From NCBI RefSeq assembly GCF_016919005.1, contig NZ_JAFFQE010000003.1, forward strand, positions 372,001-436,000: DNA of 64,000 nucleotides, written 5' to 3'. Source of the stretch: Desulfopila inferna. GTDB lineage: Bacteria; Desulfobacterota; Desulfobulbia; Desulfobulbales; Desulfocapsaceae. The position numbers were made by a program, and so were the translations under genes. Positions 1 to 9,192 of the stretch are shown here, in pieces (position 1 is the first letter of the stretch; each line of letters starts with the position of its first letter). The notes under the pieces are model-generated. The model made no database searches and was not told where the DNA came from. It worked only from the letters and a program-made list of their open reading frames with translations.

Positions 1-390
1 ATAACCAACATAAACCTGGAGGGCGATGAACTGCAGCCCGTTCTTGTTTCCCATCTAAAATCCGATGACTTTTTCGATACCGATCTCTATCCCTCGGCCC
101 AGTTTGAAATCAGCGGCTCGACTCCTCTCGAGGAAAACTATCGCACTTCTCCCAACTTCGGAATCCAAGGCCGCCTGAACCTCAAGAGAAAATGGGCAGA
201 TTTGATCTTCCCTGCCACCATCAACAGATTAGATGATGGAAGTCTGACCCTGGAGGCTCATTTTGATATTGATCGGACACGATGGGGGGTAATTTACGGG
301 TCGACGAGATTTTTCAAGCACCTGGGAATGCACCTGGTATTTGATCATCTCAGCATCGAGTTGCGATTGGTTGCCGAAAAGAACAACTGA
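1..390 (+). CDS. YceI-family protein, C-terminal part (5' end outside window)
   Basis: An open frame runs from the first base to a TGA at 388-390, giving the last 129 residues of a protein whose start lies before the window. The stretch with HLKSDDFFDTDLYP and a following PSAQFEISG is typical of the YceI lipocalin-like fold, where the bulk of the family binds isoprenoid-type lipids in the periplasm. The C-terminal segment with DIDRTRWGVIYGS is the usual YceI end. The signal peptide cannot be seen. The gene converges on the histidine kinase gene, whose stop is about 20 bases away; a small hairpin (CAACTG AAAC CAGTTG, about 383-398) covers the junction but has no T run. Family membership is fairly sure; substrate is unknown. 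Confidence 0.8.
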   Translation: MTNINLEGDELQPVLVSHLKSDDFFDTDLYPSAQFEISGSTPLEENYRTSPNFGIQGRLNLKRKWADLIFPATINRLDDGSLTLEAHFDIDRTRWGVIYGSTRFFKHLGMHLVFDHLSIELRLVAEKNN

Positions 391-411
391 AACCAGTTGG
401 CAGACACTACT

Positions 412-1791
412 TTATTCCGGGCTTTCATCAGCATCTCCTCCATCAAGGACGGCACGCAGAGCCGCTGCTATTTCCCGGAGGATAAAGGGCTTCATTACAT
501 ACTTGCAGGCACCTATAGTTCTGGCTTTCTCCTCGTTAATCAGTTCACTGAATCCTGTACAGATTACCACCGGTATATTGGGCCGGTATTTTAAAATTTC
601 TTTTGTGAACTCAGCGCCGTTCATCTTTGGCATGGTCATATCGGTCATCACCAGATCAAAGGAACTGCCGTGTCTCTTAAAAAATTCCAATGCCTCTATG
701 GGACTCTGAAAGGCCGTGATGCTGTAGCCAAGCTTTTCCAGAAGTGATTTCTCGAGGTTGAGAACAATCTCTTCATCATCGACAAGCAAAATCCTTTCCC
801 TGCCGCCAGGCAGAGGTTTGTTCTGGGTGATAACATGTCTGCTGACACTCCCGATTATCTGCGGGAAATACACCCTGAAAGTGGTTCCCTCCCCCGGTTC
901 GCTGTAGGCACTGATATGCCCGCTATGCTCCCTGACAATACCATGGACGACGGCCAGCCCCATACCTGTGCCGCCGCTCTCTCCCCTGGTGGTGAAATAG
1001 GGATCAAAAATTCGTTCAAGAACATTCCGGTCCATGCCTACGCCGGTATCGCTTATCTCGAGGACGACATAGGGGCCGGGCTGCAGATGAAGGCGCCCCA
1101 CCCGTAGATCATCTTTGTCGATCTCCGTTTGGATAAGATTGACACTGAGTGTTCCGCCCTTCTCCCGCATGGCATGATAGCCATTTGTGCAGAGATTCAT
1201 GATGATCTGGTGCATCTGGGTAGGATCGGCCATAATATAGTCGTCATCGTTGAGAATATTCTCCCGGATCTCGATGGATGCAGGGATGGTCGAACTCAAC
1301 ATATTCATGGCTTCCCTGACGATCACGCTGAGCTGTACTGGCACGTTTTCATGTTTCTGCTGACGGCTGAATGTCAGTATCTGCCTGATCAGATCCCGTG
1401 CCCTGTGCCCGGCCTCCAGGAGTCTTGCCAGATCATCATGAACAGGACAATGTTCCTGCTTGCAGCCCTCGGCGATGTGCAGTTGAGCAAGATCAGTGTA
1501 GCCGATTATTGCAGTCAGGATATTGTTGAAGTCGTGGGCAATTCCTCCGGCAAGTGTACCAATTGCCTCCATCTTCATGGCCTGGCGAAGCTGTTCCTCA
1601 AGCTTGTCGTTTATCTTTTCGGCTTTTCTCCGCTCCGCCACTTCTTCAAAAAGTTCCCTATTGGTCTTTTCCAGCTCCGCTATTCTCTGCTGCAGTTCGG
1701 GGTAATAGCTTTTGCGAATCGATTTTTCCCCTAATCCGATTATCTTGCTTCTCAGCAGGTCTCTGGTTTCCTGCTCAGAGGGCTTCTTCAT
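412..1791 (-). CDS. Soluble hybrid histidine kinase with C-terminal receiver domain
   Basis: The 459-residue product has no membrane segment and no PAS or other sensor domain that I can recognise. Residues 30-75 are charged and probably coiled coil. A HisKA phosphoacceptor site follows, with His86 in GGIAHDFNN, then an HATPase_c domain with the N box near residue 200 and G boxes around 249-252 and 273-279. Residues 333-450 form a receiver domain with acidic residues 338-340 and phospho-acceptor Asp384 in [11 protein letters not shown]. This layout fits cytoplasmic hybrid kinases that take signals from partner proteins. The start at 1791 has GAGG about 7 bases upstream and overlaps the end of the alcohol dehydrogenase gene by 17 bases, so the two are probably co-transcribed. 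The signal and the output partner are not evident. Confidence 0.9.
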   Translation of the reverse strand: MKKPSEQETRDLLRSKIIGLGEKSIRKSYYPELQQRIAELEKTNRELFEEVAERRKAEKINDKLEEQLRQAMKMEAIGTLAGGIAHDFNNILTAIIGYTDLAQLHIAEGCKQEHCPVHDDLARLLEAGHRARDLIRQILTFSRQQKHENVPVQLSVIVREAMNMLSSTIPASIEIRENILNDDDYIMADPTQMHQIIMNLCTNGYHAMREKGGTLSVNLIQTEIDKDDLRVGRLHLQPGPYVVLEISDTGVGMDRNVLERIFDPYFTTRGESGGTGMGLAVVHGIVREHSGHISAYSEPGEGTTFRVYFPQIIGSVSRHVITQNKPLPGGRERILLVDDEEIVLNLEKSLLEKLGYSITAFQSPIEALEFFKRHGSSFDLVMTDMTMPKMNGAEFTKEILKYRPNIPVVICTGFSELINEEKARTIGACKYVMKPFILREIAAALRAVLDGGDADESPE

Positions 1792-2926
1792 AGATGACCT
1801 CGATATCCCTCACAGCCGCAACTCTGGGATTGGTAACCATGCATGGATCTTTCATGGCATTGCGGGCCAGCGCCGGAATATCGGCAGAAACCGTTCCTCT
1901 TTCCTTTAATCCGCCGATTATGCCGACTTCCTGCTTGAGCTGTCGGATCCGCTGCAGTATTTCATTTTTTATCGCCGGGGAGTCCATGGAATCGACAGGA
2001 ACACCTATGGCCCGGGCAATGTTGCGATAACGCTCGGGAGCTTTGGGATAGTTATAGGCAACCACATGATCCAGAAGGAGAGCATTACATTCACCATGGG
2101 GCATATCAAGAAGACCTCCGCAACTGTGCGCCATAGCATGCACCGCGCCCAGGCTTGCATTGGAAAAGGCCAGGCCTGCCTCCAGGCTGGCAAGAGCAAT
2201 TCTGCCGCGAAGCTCCATATTGCCGGGTTCCTGTAATACCGGCACCAGGTTTTCAAAAATAAGTGTTATGGCGTTGAGGGCGTGCAGATCGAGAATTGGA
2301 GCATGGGCCGTGGAGACATAAGCCTCGAAAGCATGCACCAGTGCATCTATACCAGTGCAGGCCGTCAGATATCCATCCATGGAAACTGTTGCCGCGGGAT
2401 CGATCAGGGCGACATCGGGCACCATGGTTTTGCTGACGATGGCAATTTTGATCAACTCTTCGCGGTTGCTGATTATGGCAAATTGAGAAACATCCGCTGC
2501 GGTTCCAGCCGTGGTCGGCAGGCAGATCAATGGTGGCCCGGGGATCTCCACATTGTCAATGCCTTCAAATTCCAGGATATGTCTGCGATTTGTGGTGACA
2601 ATACCGATTCCCTTGGCGCAGTCCATGGGACTGCCTCCACCCACCGAAATTATCACATCACATGAATCGCTGAGATATTGCTCGGCGCCGGCCATAACCT
2701 CCTGCGCCCGGGGATTTGGCGATATGGCGGTGAACAGGGAAAATTCGAGACCAATAGCCTTAAGATTATCAATAACTTGTTGGGTTATCCCGCTATTGAC
2801 AACACCTTCATCGGTGACGATAAAAGCCTTTCTGGCGCCGAAATTTCCGGCATACCGTCCCACCAAATCAAGTGCACCCAATCCGAATATAAACTCAGGG
2901 GCTACAAACTTTCGTAATTCCAGCAT
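1775..2926 (-). CDS. Iron-containing alcohol dehydrogenase
   Basis: The 383-residue product is a normal-length group III (Fe-ADH) alcohol dehydrogenase. The N-terminal half has the nucleotide-binding GGGSPMDCAKG motif; the C-terminal half carries the metal ligands in GIDALVHAFEAYVS and in GAVHAMAHSCGG followed by DMPHGECNA. These enzymes interconvert primary alcohols or diols and aldehydes with NAD(P)H; the substrate cannot be told from sequence. The kinase gene starts inside its last codons, a pairing that could mean the kinase responds to alcohol or aldehyde metabolism, though that is only inference. The upstream region (2927-3442) is shared with the divergent efflux operon. Confidence 0.92.
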   Translation of the reverse strand: MLELRKFVAPEFIFGLGALDLVGRYAGNFGARKAFIVTDEGVVNSGITQQVIDNLKAIGLEFSLFTAISPNPRAQEVMAGAEQYLSDSCDVIISVGGGSPMDCAKGIGIVTTNRRHILEFEGIDNVEIPGPPLICLPTTAGTAADVSQFAIISNREELIKIAIVSKTMVPDVALIDPAATVSMDGYLTACTGIDALVHAFEAYVSTAHAPILDLHALNAITLIFENLVPVLQEPGNMELRGRIALASLEAGLAFSNASLGAVHAMAHSCGGLLDMPHGECNALLLDHVVAYNYPKAPERYRNIARAIGVPVDSMDSPAIKNEILQRIRQLKQEVGIIGGLKERGTVSADIPALARNAMKDPCMVTNPRVAAVRDIEVIYEEAL

Positions 2927-3106
2927 GAAAATCTCCTCAAACTCTCAGCCCCCCCCCGTGGAGGATTTAGTCCAGCACCTACAACGCATCATCTCGGATT
3001 ATAGATATCATCAAGAAAATAAATTACTGGATTATAAAGCCTAAACCCTGGCGAATTATCTCCGATGTCATGTGGGTTGTCAACAGCCCATTGCCAGGCC
3101 TGATGG

Positions 3107-3199
3107 AGTCGTAAAAGCTCGATTGATATCGTTACAGATGAAGCAATGGCGATTCGCCTACCTCATGTATCAACAAATCACGCTTGAGGTGCTACGACT
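3107..3199. repeat. 93-bp imperfect palindrome
   Basis: The segment begins with AGTCGTA and ends with TACGACT, and the same axis (3153) bisects the internal palindrome GGCGATTCGCC at 3148-3158. Between ends and centre the arms pair only patchily. Its left end overlaps the dispersed motif also seen at 44959-44979 and 47916-47936. It could be a small non-autonomous element or an RNA hairpin; I cannot tell which. Confidence 0.45.
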
Positions 3200-3363
3200 A
3201 GTATATCCAGCTTTCTCAAAGTATTCGCTTATACAGAGTACATCTCGGGCAACCTCGAAGATTTTTTCCGTGCTCATCACCCCCCGAGAGCCGCTAAAAC
3301 GGGTATATGATTGTATTAACCAGTTAATTGTGCTATTCTTCTGCACCACTTAGTTAGTTTCTC

Positions 3364-3391
3364 TTGACAAATCATTTTCTAAAAATATATT
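3364..3391 (+). promoter_or_regulatory. Candidate sigma70 promoter for the efflux operon
   Basis: TTGACA at 3364-3369 and TATATT at 3386-3391 are separated by 16 bases, inside an AT-rich stretch, about 50 bases before the start of the tolC-like gene. Confidence 0.55.
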
Positions 3392-3442
3392 GATGTAGAA
3401 TTTAATTAAAATCTTTAATAACCTCTTTCATTCTTTTACCTC

Positions 3443-4768
3443 ATGACACTATTTTATCGGGTATCTATCATCCTTCTGGTCTGTATTGCCGCAGCCCCCC
3501 CCCTTTTTGTGTTCGCAGGCCAGGGAGAGGAGGAACGGGTCTGGGATGCGGAGAGCGCCGTCGACTATGCTCTGCAGAACAATGCCGACAGTCGTATCGC
3601 CCTGATACGAATCGCCAGAGCCCAAGCGGGAATCGATCAGGCCGACAGTGCACTTTATCCCCGGCTGCTCCTCAACTCGGAATACGCTCAGACTGATAAT
3701 GCTCTTTATTCTTTTGGCAATATTCTCAATCAGGGCTCTTTCGACAACTCCATCGATTTTAACGATCCAGGCAGAACTGATAATCTCCGCATCCAGGCTG
3801 AACTGCAGTATCGCCTCTATAGTGGAGGAAAAGACCGTGCCGCCATCGCCCTTTCTGAACATGATCGCCAGAAGTTCATCGCCGATCGGGAAAGTCTTTT
3901 AAATCAGCTTGCCTTCGAAGTTGTCCGGGCCTTCGAACAGATCGTTCTTGCCGAGGAAATGGTGGAAGCCCGCAAATCGGCACAAGATGCCATCAAAGCC
4001 TCACTACATGTTGCCAGGGCACGTTATGATGCAGGTGATCTGCTGCGCCGGCAACTTCTTGATCTCGAGGTCCAGGAAGCTCGAGCAGGAGAAGACCTGA
4101 TTCTGGCCCGGCACACTCTGAATCTCACTCATCATGCCTTCAACAATCTGCTGGGAATTGCCGATGGACCGGTACAGATAGACAGAGAAAGCTCCTTTCA
4201 GCAGAGTATCCCCGAAATTGCCGACTATTCCGCCCGGCCTGAACTCAAGTCCATAGAAAGTGGTATCGCAGCAGCCGGGGCTGCCATGCAGATGAGCCGG
4301 GCCCAATACCTCCCCGAAATCGATGGATTTGCCGGCTACCAGCACGACACGGGGTTTGTCAGCGGCGATCACGGCAACTCATGGATTGCCGGGGTCAGAC
4401 TGAAATATTCACTTTTTGACGGAGGACGAAGGGATGGCGAGCTGGCCGAGAAAAAAATGCTGCTGGCCGAACGGGAGGAACTGCGAAGAAAGACGGAGCT
4501 CCAACTCAACTATGAATTGCAGCAGGCAAAACAGGAATTGCAGCAGGCCAGAGAAAGAGTTGACGTTACTAAAAAGATGATCAACTTTGCCAGGGAAAGC
4601 GCACGGCTAAGCCGGGCTCGTTTCAAAGAAGGCGTGATACTCTCTTCCGATCTCATAGACTCCGAAACGCGACTTACAGACGCTCTGGTGCGGGCTTCTC
4701 GGGCTAATGCCCTGCATAAGATAGCCATTGCCAACCTGCGCAAGGTAGTTGGCCTGCCTCAATTTTGA
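3443..4768 (+). CDS. TolC-family outer-membrane efflux protein
   Basis: The 441-residue product begins with a signal peptide (hydrophobic core about residues 7-25) and then shows the two internally similar halves of the TolC family, with long heptad-rich helical stretches (about residues 150-230 and 345-420) and the RAQYLPEIDGFAGYQ segment at the start of the second half. It forms the outer-membrane channel of a tripartite pump. The next two genes supply the periplasmic adaptor and the RND transporter, in the order outer membrane, adaptor, pump, so the set should assemble into one complex. A good promoter lies upstream at 3364-3391. The substrate cannot be predicted; no local regulator is present. 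Confidence 0.9.
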   Translation: MTLFYRVSIILLVCIAAAPPLFVFAGQGEEERVWDAESAVDYALQNNADSRIALIRIARAQAGIDQADSALYPRLLLNSEYAQTDNALYSFGNILNQGSFDNSIDFNDPGRTDNLRIQAELQYRLYSGGKDRAAIALSEHDRQKFIADRESLLNQLAFEVVRAFEQIVLAEEMVEARKSAQDAIKASLHVARARYDAGDLLRRQLLDLEVQEARAGEDLILARHTLNLTHHAFNNLLGIADGPVQIDRESSFQQSIPEIADYSARPELKSIESGIAAAGAAMQMSRAQYLPEIDGFAGYQHDTGFVSGDHGNSWIAGVRLKYSLFDGGRRDGELAEKKMLLAEREELRRKTELQLNYELQQAKQELQQARERVDVTKKMINFARESARLSRARFKEGVILSSDLIDSETRLTDALVRASRANALHKIAIANLRKVVGLPQF

Positions 4769-4817
4769 AAGCTTATTCTACCATTGATTTTCATACTTAG
4801 ATAACATGGAGCAGAAA

Positions 4818-5867
4818 ATGGTCCGATACCCCAATAGTCATGGCACAGTCTTCTTCCTGCTGCTTTTTTTATTCCTTGCCGGCTGCAGCAGTGAGCAGGA
4901 TAAGGACAGTCAATCCTTTCCCGGCGGTGCGGTCACGGTGGAAACCGTTACCGTCGTCAGTACGGAAGTGGCCGATCAAGTCGAAGTAATGGCCACCGTT
5001 CAGGCCGCCAGACAGGCAGTCATTTCCTCAAGAATCAGCGGTAATATTATCGCTCTGGAGGTTACCTCCGGCTCCCACGTAACCAAGGGTCAGACATTGC
5101 TGCAGATCAGCGCCGAGGAAATATCGGCACAGCTACAGCAGGCCCGGGCTCAGCTTGATCAAGCCTCCCGCAATCTTAGCCGGGAACGGAAACTGCTCGC
5201 ACAGAACGCCGCCACGCCGGAAGCGGTGAAGCTCCTGGAAGATTCCCAGAAGATCGCCGAAGCCACCTACCGGGAGGCTCGGACCATGCTGGATTACACC
5301 ACCGTGACGGCACCTTTCGATGGTCTCATTACCCAAAAATCGGTAGATATCGGCGATCTGGCAACTCCGGGAAAACCCCTGCTGCATATTGCCGATGAAA
5401 GCAACCTGCAGATAGTGGCCGATATCCCCGAAAGTCTTGTCGCAAATATCACTCTCGGCATGGAAATGGAGACGAGCGTCCCCGCAGCGCAGCTCAAGCT
5501 GAAGGGTACTGTTGTCGAAATCACTCCAATTGCAGATCCGCGCAGCAGAACGGTACCGATCAAGCTTGACATCAACGAACAACCCGCTCTTCGTTCGGGC
5601 CAGTTTGCCCGGGTGATTCTTCCGGGAAACACCGTGGAAACAATTCTGGTACCACCGCAGAGTATCGAATCGTTCGGGCAGATGGAAAAGGTTTTTCTTC
5701 TGGTGGATGGCAGAGCCAGACTGCGGCTGGTCAGAACCGGAAAACATTACGGACAGGAAGTTGAAATACTCTCGGGGCTCAGCGCCGGAGATAAACTGAT
5801 AATCAGTGATGACAAGCGCTTGAGAGATTCTCAGCCCGTCAATACATTAGACCCGCAAGGTCAATGA
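4818..5867 (+). CDS. RND efflux periplasmic adaptor lipoprotein (AcrA/MFP family)
   Basis: The product is 349 residues from the ATG at 4818, chosen because GGAG sits 6 bases before it; an in-frame ATG at 4806 would add four residues. The N-terminus is a lipoprotein signal ending in the lipobox LAGC, so the mature protein is probably anchored in the inner membrane. It has the adaptor order: a half-lipoyl barrel segment ([19 protein letters not shown]), a coiled-coil hairpin (about residues 95-150), the second lipoyl half ([11 protein letters not shown]) and a beta barrel. It joins the TolC-like channel to the RND pump. The last four bases overlap the pump start (ATGA), indicating translational coupling. 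Confidence 0.92.
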   Translation: MVRYPNSHGTVFFLLLFLFLAGCSSEQDKDSQSFPGGAVTVETVTVVSTEVADQVEVMATVQAARQAVISSRISGNIIALEVTSGSHVTKGQTLLQISAEEISAQLQQARAQLDQASRNLSRERKLLAQNAATPEAVKLLEDSQKIAEATYREARTMLDYTTVTAPFDGLITQKSVDIGDLATPGKPLLHIADESNLQIVADIPESLVANITLGMEMETSVPAAQLKLKGTVVEITPIADPRSRTVPIKLDINEQPALRSGQFARVILPGNTVETILVPPQSIESFGQMEKVFLLVDGRARLRLVRTGKHYGQEVEILSGLSAGDKLIISDDKRLRDSQPVNTLDPQGQ

Positions 5868-8800
5868 TGAAGAACGCTAATTCCCCGAAAACGGGCTTTG
5901 CCGGCATTTTTGCCGGAGCCTTCCTGCACTCCAAGCTGACCCCACTGGCCATAGTCGCCTCGCTTCTGCTTGGGGTGCTGGCTGTGATACTGCTGCCGCG
6001 TGAAGAGGAGCCGCAGATCAAGGTGCCCATGATCGATGTCCTGGTTCAAATGCCCGGCGCAACTCCAAAGGAGGTTGAAGAGCGGCTCTCCATCCCCATG
6101 GAAAAGCTGCTGTATGAACTTCCCGGAGTTGAATACATCTATTCCACCTCAATGCACGGCAAGAGCCTCATAGTGGTGAGATTTTACGTGGGTGCCGATC
6201 TCGAGGAATCCATAGTACGGCTCAATCAGAAACTGGAGACCAACTTTGACCGCATTCCGCATACGGTATCACAACCGTTGATCAAACCACATACCATAGA
6301 CGATGTCCCCATCCTTGCCGTCACCCTGCACAGTAATGAATATGACTCCTTTATGCTGCGCCGGGTGGCGGCACAGCTCGATGATTCTATAAAGAGCATC
6401 CGGGATGTTGCCGAAACCACGATAATCGGAGGGACCCAACGTCAACTGCGGGTGCTTTTCGATCCATTACTCCTTAATTCCCGGAACCTGACTGCTACCG
6501 AAATCATTACCAAAATTCAGCAGGCCAACCAGCAGTCCTTTTCCGGAAGTCTCAAGACCCTGAATACTGAAATATTGCTGCAGACCGGCCGCTTTTTCGC
6601 CGATGTGGAGGATGTGGAAAGGGTGGTAGTCGGAGTATTTGGCGGAAAACCCGTATATCTCAAAGATGTTGCCGCCGTCATGGACGGTCCCGCCGATCCC
6701 GAGAATTATGTTATCCATGGCGACCGGAACACCCCAGCGAGAGAGGCAGCGGTAACCCTGTCCATTGCCAAGAGACCCGGGGCCAATGCCGTTAGTGTCG
6801 TCGACGATGTACTCAAAAAAATTGAAGGCCTCAAGGGCAGTCTGATACCTTCGGAAATAGATATCACGGTAACCAGGGATTATGGTCAGACTGCGGCTGA
6901 AAAATCGAACGAGCTGCTTCTCCATATGGGAATCGCGGTCTTCGGCGTCGCCCTTTTAATACTGTTCTTTCTCGGCTGGCGCGAATCGATCGTGGTCATG
7001 CTGGCCATCCCCTCGACCCTGGCCCTGACCCTGCTCATCTTTTACCTCTACGGCTATACTCTCAATCGAATAACGCTTTTTGCCCTCATCTTCTCCATAG
7101 GCATTCTGGTCGACGATGCCATTGTCGTAGTGGAAAATATCGTGCGCCACCGGCGTCTGCCTGCCAATAGCGATAAATCCTTTTCCACAATCGCCATCGA
7201 AGCCGTCGACGAAGTGGGCAATCCCACAATTCTCGCAACTTGGGCGGTAATAGCGGCAATTCTCCCCATGGCCTTTGTCGGCGGCTTGATGGGGCCTTAT
7301 ATGCGACCGATTCCCATCGGTGCCACGGCGGCGATGATCTTTTCTCTGCTCATCGCCTTTTCCATCACGCCCTGGGCGGCCGTCCATATTCTCAAAGGCA
7401 AAGCGTCCGGCAATCATGAGGGCGGTGACCACGACGTTCCCGACGATTTCTTCACCAGACTCTATCATGCGGTGATGGATCCGCTGCTTTCACATGGGTG
7501 GTGGCGTATTCTTTTCTTCGCCGTAATCATCATTCTGCTGCTGTTGAGCATGTCGATGGTCTACTTCGGTCTGGTAAAAGTCAAGATGCTGCCCTTTGAC
7601 AACAAGAGTGAATTTCAAGTCATTCTCAATATGCCCGAAGGGACTACGCTCGAACAGACTTCACGGGTTGCTTTGCAGATGTCCGAGGCCGTTGCCAAGG
7701 ACCCTGCGGTGGACAACTATCAGATTTACACCGGAATCGCTTCGCCCTATAACTTCAACGGCCTGGTTCGTCATTATTTCATGCGCAAGGGACCGGAGGT
7801 TGCCGATATTCAGGTCAATCTTCTGCCAAAAGATGAACGCAGCGACCAGAGCCATGATATCGCTCAGCGAATTCGTCCTGCACTGGCTCTAATAGCAGAG
7901 CAGTACGGAGCGGCCGTGGCCGTGGCCGAGGTGCCTCCCGGCCCCCCGGTACTGCAGACTCTTGTTGCCGAAATCTACGGCCCGACGGAGGAAGCCCGCA
8001 TAGAACTGGCAGAAGAAGTAAAGCGGATATTTGCCGAAACCGAGGGAGTGGTCGATATAGACTGGTTCAGGGAAGAGGAAAGACACAGAAAGATCATCAC
8101 CGTCGACAAGGAAAAGGCGGCTCTGAATGGGGTATCGGAAGAACTCGTTGCTAAAACCATTGACATTGCCGTCCGGGGCGCTTCCATTGCCCTGTACCAC
8201 AAGGCCAGCGACAAAGAAGAGATCAACATCATTTTCGAGCTGCCAGAGTATCTTCGGGCCCGAATCGACTCTCTGCTCAATATCTCAGTACGCCCGGACA
8301 TGTCGCCCGAATCTGCCCTGGTACCGCTGCGGGAACTTGTCCGGGTTAAAGAAAAAAAAGTGGCTCAGACCATCTACCGGAAAAATCTCAAACCGGTGAT
8401 CTATGTTACCGGAGATGTGGCCGGCAGCGTTGAAAGCCCGGTGTATGCCATCTTCGCAATGAATAAGCGGATAAAGCAATTGGAGGCGGAGCAGTTTGGC
8501 GGCAGGGCGGGAAATGTTGCCATATATAATCTCAACCAGCCCTTTATGGAGCATGAAGTAGCACTGAAGTGGGACGGGGAGTGGCACATCACCCTGGAGG
8601 TTTTTCGCGACCTCGGCCTTGCCTTCTGCGTCGTCATGATCCTTATTTATATGCTGATGGTGGGCTGGTTCAAGGATTACATCACACCCCTTGTGGTCAT
8701 GGCGGCCATTCCCTTTTCACTCATCGGGATTCTGCCTGCGCATTGGGGACTGGGCGCTTTCTTCACGGCGACTTCAATGATCGGTTTCATGGCCGGTGCC

Positions 8801-9088
8801 GGCATAGTGGTGCGCAACTCCATAATCCTGGTCGATTTTATCGAACTGCGCAGAGCACAGGGACAGGAGCTGGCCCATGCGGTCACCGAGGCCGGTGCAG
8901 TGCGTTTTCGTCCGATGCTGTTGACCGCTCTCGCCGTTGTTGTAGGGGCCTCGGTCATTCTTGCAGACCCGATTTTTCAGGGGCTCGCCATCTCCCTCAT
9001 GTTCGGCGAAATCGCCTCACTTCTGGTAAGCAGGATGGCGGTTCCTGTTCTTTATTATATGGTAAAAAAACCCCGGGTAAACAAATAA
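5864..9088 (+). CDS. RND-family efflux transporter permease (AcrB-like)
   Basis: The 1074-residue product has the RND layout: one N-terminal membrane helix, a large periplasmic loop, six helices, a second loop and five more helices. Transmembrane helix 4 carries the proton-relay acidic pair in [15 protein letters not shown] (about residues 410-425), typical of the hydrophobic/amphiphilic (HAE) branch rather than the metal-exporting branch. It drives proton-coupled export of hydrophobic compounds through the TolC-like channel. It is the last gene of the operon, starting inside the adaptor stop codon, and a strong terminator follows directly. The exact substrate range is unknown. Confidence 0.93.
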   Translation: MMKNANSPKTGFAGIFAGAFLHSKLTPLAIVASLLLGVLAVILLPREEEPQIKVPMIDVLVQMPGATPKEVEERLSIPMEKLLYELPGVEYIYSTSMHGKSLIVVRFYVGADLEESIVRLNQKLETNFDRIPHTVSQPLIKPHTIDDVPILAVTLHSNEYDSFMLRRVAAQLDDSIKSIRDVAETTIIGGTQRQLRVLFDPLLLNSRNLTATEIITKIQQANQQSFSGSLKTLNTEILLQTGRFFADVEDVERVVVGVFGGKPVYLKDVAAVMDGPADPENYVIHGDRNTPAREAAVTLSIAKRPGANAVSVVDDVLKKIEGLKGSLIPSEIDITVTRDYGQTAAEKSNELLLHMGIAVFGVALLILFFLGWRESIVVMLAIPSTLALTLLIFYLYGYTLNRITLFALIFSIGILVDDAIVVVENIVRHRRLPANSDKSFSTIAIEAVDEVGNPTILATWAVIAAILPMAFVGGLMGPYMRPIPIGATAAMIFSLLIAFSITPWAAVHILKGKASGNHEGGDHDVPDDFFTRLYHAVMDPLLSHGWWRILFFAVIIILLLLSMSMVYFGLVKVKMLPFDNKSEFQVILNMPEGTTLEQTSRVALQMSEAVAKDPAVDNYQIYTGIASPYNFNGLVRHYFMRKGPEVADIQVNLLPKDERSDQSHDIAQRIRPALALIAEQYGAAVAVAEVPPGPPVLQTLVAEIYGPTEEARIELAEEVKRIFAETEGVVDIDWFREEERHRKIITVDKEKAALNGVSEELVAKTIDIAVRGASIALYHKASDKEEINIIFELPEYLRARIDSLLNISVRPDMSPESALVPLRELVRVKEKKVAQTIYRKNLKPVIYVTGDVAGSVESPVYAIFAMNKRIKQLEAEQFGGRAGNVAIYNLNQPFMEHEVALKWDGEWHITLEVFRDLGLAFCVVMILIYMLMVGWFKDYITPLVVMAAIPFSLIGILPAHWGLGAFFTATSMIGFMAGAGIVVRNSIILVDFIELRRAQGQELAHAVTEAGAVRFRPMLLTALAVVVGASVILADPIFQGLAISLMFGEIASLLVSRMAVPVLYYMVKKPRVNK

Positions 9089-9125
9089 AAAAACAGCTCC
9101 CGTAAAGGAGCTGTTTTTTTATTTT
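9087..9125. terminator. Bidirectional intrinsic terminator
   Basis: AACAGCTCC and GGAGCTGTT form a 9-bp stem around the loop CGTAAA, with an A run before and a T run after. It ends the efflux operon and can also serve the convergent lipoprotein gene. Confidence 0.9.
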
Positions 9126-9192
9126 TCCCCGGGGCAACCCGGTAACTTCTGCCAAGACAATGTCCGCTGTAAATTTAGGACTTAAGCCCTTT

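Larger units (their letters stand above)
2927..3442. other. Intergenic region between divergent adh and efflux operon
   Basis: No convincing coding frame. A run of nine C lies at about 2949-2957. It holds the dyad at 3107-3199, a copy of a short dispersed motif at 3101-3118 (reverse orientation) and a good sigma70-type promoter at 3364-3391 facing the tolC-like gene. No regulator gene for the pump is adjacent. Confidence 0.6.

Noticed and set aside
202-390. Separate small gene at the left edge
   Set aside because: The frame is open back to base 1 and the whole reads as one YceI-family C-terminus.
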